Assembly: GCA_038503065.1 (NCBI GenBank)
Contig: JBCAMK010000017.1
Coordinates: 1,240,001-1,304,000, forward strand
Length of the DNA stretch: 64,000 nt
DNA from: Paragyromitra xinjiangensis
Lineage: Eukaryota > Ascomycota > Pezizomycetes > Pezizales > Discinaceae
Direction of reading: 5' to 3'
Positions 57,727 to 64,000 of this stretch are shown here, in pieces (the first letter of the stretch is position 1; every line of letters begins with the position of its first letter). Below the pieces are notes generated by a model. The model saw nothing but the letters and a program-made list of their open reading frames with translations, was not told where the DNA came from and ran no database searches. Made by a program: the position numbers and the translations under genes.

Positions 57727-60700
57727 ATGGCTGCAACATATACAAAGAATCAAAATTCGCTTGGACTCGTGGCTGATGGGTATTCAGGGAAGAACACATC
57801 TTTATATTGTGGAAGAAGGCGATCGAACGCTTTAACTCGGAGTTAACTAACGACGAAAGAAAAAAGTTGGATATCGGGAGCCAACAGCAAGCCTCGTTTG
57901 AAGAATTGTTAGCTAGCGCGACAGAAGCGAAGAGCGTGGCCGAGAAGAAGAGATACCGATTCACCGGCACGATACAAAAGATATTCGGGGTTATCAATCA
58001 GTATGCTGTCGTTGGTGATATTATTATACAGCAGCATGCCGAATACACTTCTCTCGCATGGGGTGCTTTTCGGTTTTTATTATTGGTATTAATCTCGTAC
58101 CCTCTTCGATAGATAGCCCTTTAATAACGTGATGTACATGCACATGTAGTTTGCCGTTCAAGAAGGGAACACAGCTGAAAAGCTCACAAGCACACTATAC
58201 ACTATCGCACACACCGTGTTTCGCGCTGGTGAATACGCAAAACACTTCGCTAGTGCAACACCATCAACGGATAAAATCCTCGAAATGTTGCATGAGAATC
58301 TTATATATTTATACGCGGAAGCTTTAAACTTCCTTATCCGCGCGACCTTTTTTTTCCAGAAATCGACGATAAGTAAGCTTTAAGATTTGATGATTGACCA
58401 TGGATTCGTGTACAGGCTAACCCATCCTAGAGAGGTATTTTTCTGCTGGATTTAAACCTTTTGATAGCGCATTTGGGGGCATATTAGACCGTGTAAATCT
58501 CTACGAAGGAAGTGTTCAGAAGGATATAGATTTACTGAGGATTCAACGTATGTCACTACTACCTATGTTCTACCTGCTTTAGAAGGTAGTTGCTGAACAC
58601 TGCTTCGGCGTCCTAGGCGAAGTTAGCCTAGAGGAATATGAGAATGGGTTGTGGCTTCTCGCTGCAGATTTTACGACGAACCTTCAGAAACTGCAGGACC
58701 AGCATCTGAGCGGAACGGGCGAATGGTTTCTTGTGAATGCTCAAGTCAAGAACTGGATCCACCTTCCATCAACGGATTTCCTCTGGGTCCAGGGAAAACC
58801 CGGTAGCGGAAAATCGACTCTGGCTGCTTTGCTTGTTCGACATTTATCTTCAATATTGGATGCGCCGGTCCTGAATATATTCTGCAAAACTGGAGAGGAA
58901 AACAAAAATAATTTACTTTCTGTGTTGCGGAACATCATCTTTCAGTTGCTTGAGAGAAACAAGAACTCGCAGAAAGCCCTGCACAAAATAGTCGGAGATA
59001 CACGGTTAAGCTCGAAAACACAAAACGCCCAGTCTATGGACCAGCTATGGTCGATTTTGTCAGGTATTCTGAACAACATACCAGAGGCTTTTTGCGTTAT
59101 CGATGCCTTGGACGAATGTAGTGAATCGAGTAACGGTGTTTCCTCTTTTGTTGATCAGCTTGCTAGGATTACCAAAACGGCCAAAGCAACAACAAAGATA
59201 ATGATCATTTCGCGCCTCGATCGGCCAAACATCCATTCTGATCCACAGCGCTTATGGAAATTTCTTCCTATTGAAAATTCTGATGTTAAGGATGACATTG
59301 AATCCTTTGTATCGGCGAAGCTTAGAGACTCTGATGACTTGAGTCGAAAAAGCCCTGAGATGAAGATCCAACTGCGGAAAGCTTTAATTGACGGCTCACA
59401 AGGTATGATACTGTGGGCGAGTTTAATGATCTCGGAACTCGAAGCCGGTCACTGGAACCCCCTTGCGGTCTTGGAGAAGCCACCTACCGGGCTTTTGGAA
59501 TTATACAATAGTATCCTTAGTCGCCTTATAGAGAAGCCAAGATTCGTCGAGGTGTCTCAAAGATTACTGCTTGTTCTGGGGGCCACGAGGCCACTTCGGC
59601 TTGACGAATTCGTTTTCGGCGATGCTATGCTGCGGGGTGCATCAGGCGATGTTCATGAGCACTATAGCGGACGTAACCTTCAGGAGGAAGCTAGAGGCCT
59701 AATTGGCCAAGTGTCTCCTCTCGTGACGGTGATGCCTGACGAAACCGTGCAACTTGTCCATGCATCATTGAAAGACTTTTTGTTGGGACAAGATGTCCGG
59801 GACATGGTGAAGCTGGAGCCAAAGCTTTCACATTTTTCATTCGATTCGCGGCAGCTTCACGAGCCGATCGCATTTGCGTTGGTTTCATATCTATCCTTGA
59901 GATGTTTTAGGAAGCGCACCAAATCTAAGGGGGCGTTTCCGCTGCTAGAATATGCTTCTACGAATGTCATCAAGCATCTCACCCAGACCAAAGATGTTTC
60001 GGCAGAAACTACCCAGATTTTTGTAACTTTCTTCACTTCGACCCAAGGATGGAGGTGGCTTCAGAGACTGATGAACAAATATGATTTGTCTGAAGGCCAC
60101 TTGCAGGTCTTGCAATCCTATCTGAGTGAATGGATGGGGTCACTTTGTGATGATACTGGAGCCGGATGGAAAGAAAATCATCTAGATACTTTCATCATTG
60201 TTTTGAGTAAGAAGAGACTTGAGGAAGTTACGGAGCTGGAGACGGGAGACGCTTCAGCTGTAAATGCTATGGAAAACTTAGCACGCATGTATCATCGTCA
60301 AGGGCGCTTTAAAGAGGCGGAGGATTTGCGGTTGCAAGTGCTGGCTGGTCGCAAGAAGATGCTGGGAGACGATCATCCGGACACTCTGTCAGCGATGAAT
60401 GGCCTGACTAGCGCGTATCGCAATCAAGGACGCTTCAAGGAGGCGGAGGATTTGCGGTTGCAAGTGTTGGCTGTTCGCAAGAAGGTGCTTGGAGACGATC
60501 ATCCGGACACTCTGACAGCGATGAGTAACCTGGCCAACGCGTATTACGATCGAGGACGCTCCAAGGAGGCGGAGGATTTGCAGTTGCAAGTGCTGGCTGG
60601 TCGCAAGAAGGTGCTTGGAGACGATCATCCGGGCACTCTGACAGCGATGAGTGGCCTGGCCATAGTGTATCACGATCAAGGACGCTCCAAGGAGGCGGAG

Positions 60701-61331
60701 GATTTGCGGTTGCAAGTGCTAGCTGGTCGCAAGAAGGTGCTTGGAGACGATCATCCGGACACTCTGTTAGCGATGAGTAACCTGGCCAGCACGTATAACA
60801 ATCAAGGATGCTCCAAGGAGGCGGAGGATTTGCGGTTGCAAGTGCTGGCTGGTTGCAAGAAGATGCTTGGAGACGATCATCCGGACACTCTGTTAGTGAT
60901 GAGTAACCTGGCTAGCACGTATAACGATCAAAGACGCTTCGAGGAGGCGGAGGATTTGCAGTTGCAAGTGCTGGCTGGCTATAAGAAGGTGCTTGGAGAC
61001 GATCATCCAGGCACTCAGTTAGTGATGAATAGCCTGGCCAACATGTATCGCAATCAAAGACGCTTCGAGGAGGCGGAGGATTTGTGGTTGCAAGTGCTAG
61101 CTGGTCGCAAGAAGGTGCTTGGAGATGATCATCCGAAAAGTCTGAAAGTGATGAAGAACCTGGCCAGGGCTTACAGGAAACAAGGTCGTTTGGAGGAAGC
61201 GGAAAAGTTATGCGAATCAGCTAGGAGTATAGAGGTGAGTGTTTCCTAGTCCTCCCACTAACTAGTTTCAGACAACTTTCTTACTCGAACTATTTATTTT
61301 GCAGGCTTCGAAGAAATCTTCGTTGAATTAA
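57727..61331 (+). CDS. NACHT-type STAND NLR with C-terminal TPR repeats (fungal NLR)
   Basis: Well-supported exons: 57788-58085, 58150-58372, 58431-58547, 58617-61234 and 61305-61331; 1093 codons plus an unresolved N-terminus. Introns are 64, 58, 69 and 70 bp and keep frame. The N-terminal domain (FEELLASATEAK, EYTSLAWGAFRFLLL) is the one often found in fungal STAND proteins (DUF7708-like, from memory). The NTPase has Walker A GKPGSGKS (58793-58816), Walker B FCVIDALDEC (about 59090-59119) and IMIISRLDRP, as in NACHT modules. A winged-helix-like region with LVHASLKDFLL follows. Seven 42-residue TPR units plus a partial one start at 60269. The last coding exon is 27 nt. The role is likely non-self or invader recognition with regulated cell death; this is inference from the class. 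The frame before 57789 has no ATG; an open frame from the ATG at 57727 would join if one base were missing near 57788. The 58617 acceptor could instead be 58590. Confidence 0.82.
60269..61150 (+). repeat. Seven 126-bp tandem repeats coding TPR units
   Basis: Seven full units of exactly 126 bp (42 aa) without indels, plus a diverged eighth from 61151. The protein core EAEDL(R/Q/W)LQVLA-x-x-KK(V/M)LGDDHP is almost invariant. Variation concentrates at a few positions, mainly residues 5-14 of each unit and the one before the next methionine. At DNA level long stretches of neighbouring units are identical, pointing to recent expansion or gene conversion. Confidence 0.92.
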
Positions 61332-62310
61332 CTGCTGTGATGGTCGCGAGGGATTTTGGAACTGAATGGTGCTCTTGTTTTGTGGGGTCGTAGAATGGTT
61401 TGGTTAAAGGTTTTGTAGATAGCGAGCTTTTTTCTTTCGTCTGTTTGTTTTAATGCCGTTTTTGGTTTTATTTTTCTTGGATGATGGTCTTGGAATGATA
61501 TTTTGGTTTCATGAGGTATATGTATTAAAGGAGCATCTAAACAGGGGAGTGAGCGGGTGTAGTTTATTTTATTTCTGTTGTGGAATTCCGCAGCTTTTGC
61601 TCTGGTTTCAGGGGTGTTTTGGGGTTAACCGGAAATATTTCCGAGTATGGCGCACGAAGTCTTAAGTGTCGACCAATTAAATCTATGGGTGGAACGCCAC
61701 TGTCTTACCGAGAGTGCCAAAAACCCCACCAAACTCAGTGCTTTTCTTCTCCTAAAATCTTCAATCTTGATATTTTTACAGCCAGCCCTTCTAAACATAT
61801 TTCCATCTAAATATGTGTTTCTTATCACTGAAAATACACTAATTAACCTTCAAAATTAAATTTCATGTATGTCCCCCCCTGCGTATATCTCATCACTTAC
61901 AGGGTATCTCTTGGAACATTCCATTTCACACTTTTCACAGCCAAAAATGAGGTTTTATTCCACAACAACCACTGGGATCCATAGTCTATAAAAAGTTATC
62001 AAGCTTTATCACTATCATTCTAGACTTGTTAGCTTTTCTTGAGCAATTCTGCTGGGTGTGAGTGTCGGAATATCGGCCCAAGGTTCATGGTCTACGTTTA
62101 AGAGTGCGTGCGCCATATCTCTCAAAACCTATGTTGATTTAGGGAATCTTTGCTTAGTCTATGTGTTTTAGCTAGGCATTTAAACTACATGTATTACGAA
62201 GATTTTGATGCGGAGCAGTGTATGTTGACTTAGTGCTTAGCGGGAAGGCGAGAAAAAAAAAGGTACATTACGCATGCGGTGGCCTTGTGGCTTGTCTGAG
62301 TTATGTAGTA
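61332..62310. other. 3' flank of the NLR gene
   Basis: No gene supported. The first part is presumably the NLR 3' untranslated region; a MITE-like element follows at 62311. Confidence 0.5.
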
Positions 62311-62923
62311 TATATGTTCTGACCCGTATTCCAAGGATGCCCATTTTAAAATGGGTCAGGCCGCTTTGAAAATGGGTTGACTGGTTTTAAAATGGGAGCA
62401 CTTTGAACATCGGCCGACCCATATTCAAAGTGAAGCTAAAAGATGACCGATATTCAAAGAATGAGTAAAGGTGCAGACAGCTACAGCCCCCTGATTTAAA
62501 GGTACAGTTCCAAAATACCCCACAGGTGTAAGTCACACTATGGTGCCAGTGTAGTATCATCTCTAGATATAAAGTCTTCATGATTCTTGCTGTTCTTGAA
62601 GGGCTGCCTAGGCTCGCACCCAGCCCCACCCACTACACAGTTTGCTGTGTACAAAGGCTGCCCCTCCCACCACGTAGATGTACATGATGGAAGGGGGGAC
62701 TTGGGTTTTATTTATACATTACAGCTAAATAAGTTGAAGCTGCAAGTGCTTGAGGTAGTGGTTGGGGAAAAGAAAAGATTTTACCTTAGTGGAAATTTTG
62801 AATATCGGCTATCTCTTAGTTTCACTTTGTATATAGGTCGGCCGATGTTCAAAGTGCTCCCATTTTAAAACCGGTCAACCCATTTTAAAATGGGCATCCT
62901 TGGAATACGGGTCAGAACATATA
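62311..62923. mobile_element. MITE-like element with imperfect ~150-bp terminal inverted repeats
   Basis: The left end starts TATATGTTCTGACCCG at 62311; the right end is its reverse complement ending at 62923. The arms continue through CCAAGGATGCCCATTTTAAAATGGG, GGTTTTAAAATGGGAGCAC and AACATCGGCCGACC, up to a GATATTCAAA block. The left arm has an extra segment (TCAGGCCGCTTTGAAAATGGG) that breaks alignment once. The core word CCCATTTTAAAATGGG is itself a perfect palindrome. Flanking TA repeats fit TA insertion. No transposase frame; frames read from the two arms give the same peptide end (GRPMFKVLPF) on opposite strands. Confidence 0.82.
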
Positions 62924-63629
62924 TATCTCATGTTGAATGGTTGATGGGCCCATCTGTCTTGATTTCTGACGAAGTATGGTAGGGAGGGTCTCACTCTGCT
63001 CCATTCTTAGCACTGTTGTTTAAAGGAAGCGAGGAGGAATTTATGGAGGCTTCTTACCGAAAAGTATGTGAGCATTAAGGTTGTTTTATGGTGAAGGTTT
63101 TCTAGATTTGAGACATGGCAGAAGAGGATGGGGACTGCGTGTAATGATAGGGGATAAGATGGTCGATATTTGGAAATAAGGCGGTTGGTACCTGTTTGAT
63201 GAATCCGTGGGGACACAAGGTTAGGCGAAGAGTAGATTTGGCGATGTAAGGGTTTCGGACACTAACCTTAGGAATAGCAATTCGTGCTGAGGAGATAGGC
63301 ACTACCTCAATCGTCACAAGACTCTGGATATACATGTAGATGTATGTAAGCGCTTCCGATAGTGCACCACTTTGTAGCATACAAAGCCACACGCCCCATG
63401 TTCTTATCCTGGCCCACGAGTACTACTCCCTGCGCATAAAACGCGTAGAACCCTTGCCCTTGCCCTTACCCTTGACGCTAACGCCACAGACCAGTTTTTT
63501 CCCAAAGAAGCAATGTTTCATTACCCAGCTTAGCTCACCAGCGTGCATATGGGCATATGTCCCCCGCTGTTTCTCTGAAATGCTCCATCTCTTCCACAAC
63601 CACCCGCGCGCGCGAGGCAGAGAGTCAAC
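62924..63629. other. Upstream region of the second HNH-family gene
   Basis: No gene supported. A run of CTTGCCCTTACCC-like units occurs at 63450-63475 and a CGCGCGCG run at 63607-63613, shortly before the HNH-family start codon. Confidence 0.4.
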
Positions 63630-64000
63630 ATGCCTAATCATGCACTTGGACGCGACGTCCACATCTATGCTGCAAGCGATCCTACAGAGGCTCTCGGCGG
63701 GTTGGTACTCACTAACGGCGTAACGAATGCTAATCTCTACTCTATGATTGAGGTCTTTCTTTTTTTGAGAACAGCTACATTCTGCGACATGAACACGTCA
63801 CGAATATTTCAGGTGATGTTCTGAGGGATGATCAGGCACCCCGTCATGGCAACTATTACGTAATAACCAGCGGTTCCTTCTAGGTGGGTATAAGTGGCTG
63901 TTAAGTTCTAGTTTCACAATAGGCTTCATTAGGGTTAACGATGAGCCGTGGTTAGTACGTGCTGTCCCTGTTGCCAGTGGAACTCGTGCCCAAAAGTTCC
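63630..64000 (+). pseudogene. 5' part of a second HNH-nuclease-family gene, frameshifted and cut by the window end
   Basis: From the ATG at 63630, GRDVHIYAASDPTEALGGLV and TNANLYSMIE match, from memory, the N-terminal module that precedes HNH_2 domains in many fungal proteins. The family pattern resumes after a frame change near 63789: GDVLRDDQAPRHGNYYVITS. A 50-bp GT-AG intron (63873-63922, weak donor GTTCCT) then joins it to FIRVNDEPWLVRAVPVASG and TRAQKF, where the window stops. The HNH domain itself would lie beyond 64000. The frame change near 63789 is consistent with loss of one base (GACATGAA where an extra C would restore frame). Without it, the first frame stops at 63819-63821. So it is either a pseudogene or a consensus error. 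Confidence 0.65.

Noticed and set aside
60269..61150. Regularly spaced repeats considered as a CRISPR-like array
   Set aside because: The repeats are coding, 126 bp each, contiguous and in frame within an NLR; the organism is a fungus.
63881..63883. In-frame TAG in the second HNH-family gene, first read as a nonsense mutation
   Set aside because: It falls inside a 50-bp GT-AG intron (63873-63922) that restores family spacing.

Overview
The window looks like chromosomal DNA of a filamentous ascomycete (Pezizomycotina; Leotiomycetes is a guess from general gene flavour). The genes are split by short GT-AG introns, mostly 47-92 bp, with CTAAC/CTGAC-type branch sites. Encoded products include a mitoribosomal protein, ribosome-biogenesis factors, a mitotic cyclin, a fungal TRK potassium transporter, a C-terminal Zn2Cys6 regulator, a GPI-type GH16 enzyme and a NACHT-TPR NLR. 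Exon structures below were built by hand from frame continuity, splice sites and family conservation.

Left part (1-9.6 kb): the mitoribosomal mS45 (Bot1/Mrps35-like) gene, then a divergent pair of ribosome-biogenesis genes, RPF1 (minus) and PWP1 (plus), sharing a 186-bp promoter. From 7.7 to 9.6 kb lies a degraded accessory patch: a 20-bp-arm hairpin, a GC-rich island, a 348-bp-period tandem duplication and a relic piggyBac-type transposase broken by frameshifts and stops.

Middle part (9.6-39.8 kb): two gene-poor tracts of about 6 and 8.5 kb flank the GH16 gene. An HNH-nuclease-family gene and a compact TRK gene are divergent, and a 1.24-kb element with ~300-bp terminal inverted repeats sits between them. 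Next come an 811-aa fungal protein of unknown function and a small two-exon orphan gene (141 aa), assembled from two exons that are each short.

Right part (39.8-64 kb): the Zn2Cys6 regulator with a long low-complexity upstream region, a gene-poor tract holding one weak candidate for a small secreted cysteine-rich protein, then the B-type cyclin. The last 6 kb is accessory in character: an NLR (STAND NTPase) with seven nearly identical 42-residue TPR units, a 613-bp MITE-like element, and the 5' part of a second HNH-family gene that runs off the window. Both accessory genes show a probable single-base frameshift near their 5' ends, which may be real decay or a consensus error.

The most interesting items are the NLR with homogenised repeats and its disrupted start, the two inverted-repeat elements next to accessory genes, the relic piggyBac, the 811-aa protein with a HicA-like C-terminal pattern, and the orphan two-exon gene. 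No tRNA, rRNA or CRISPR array was recognised.
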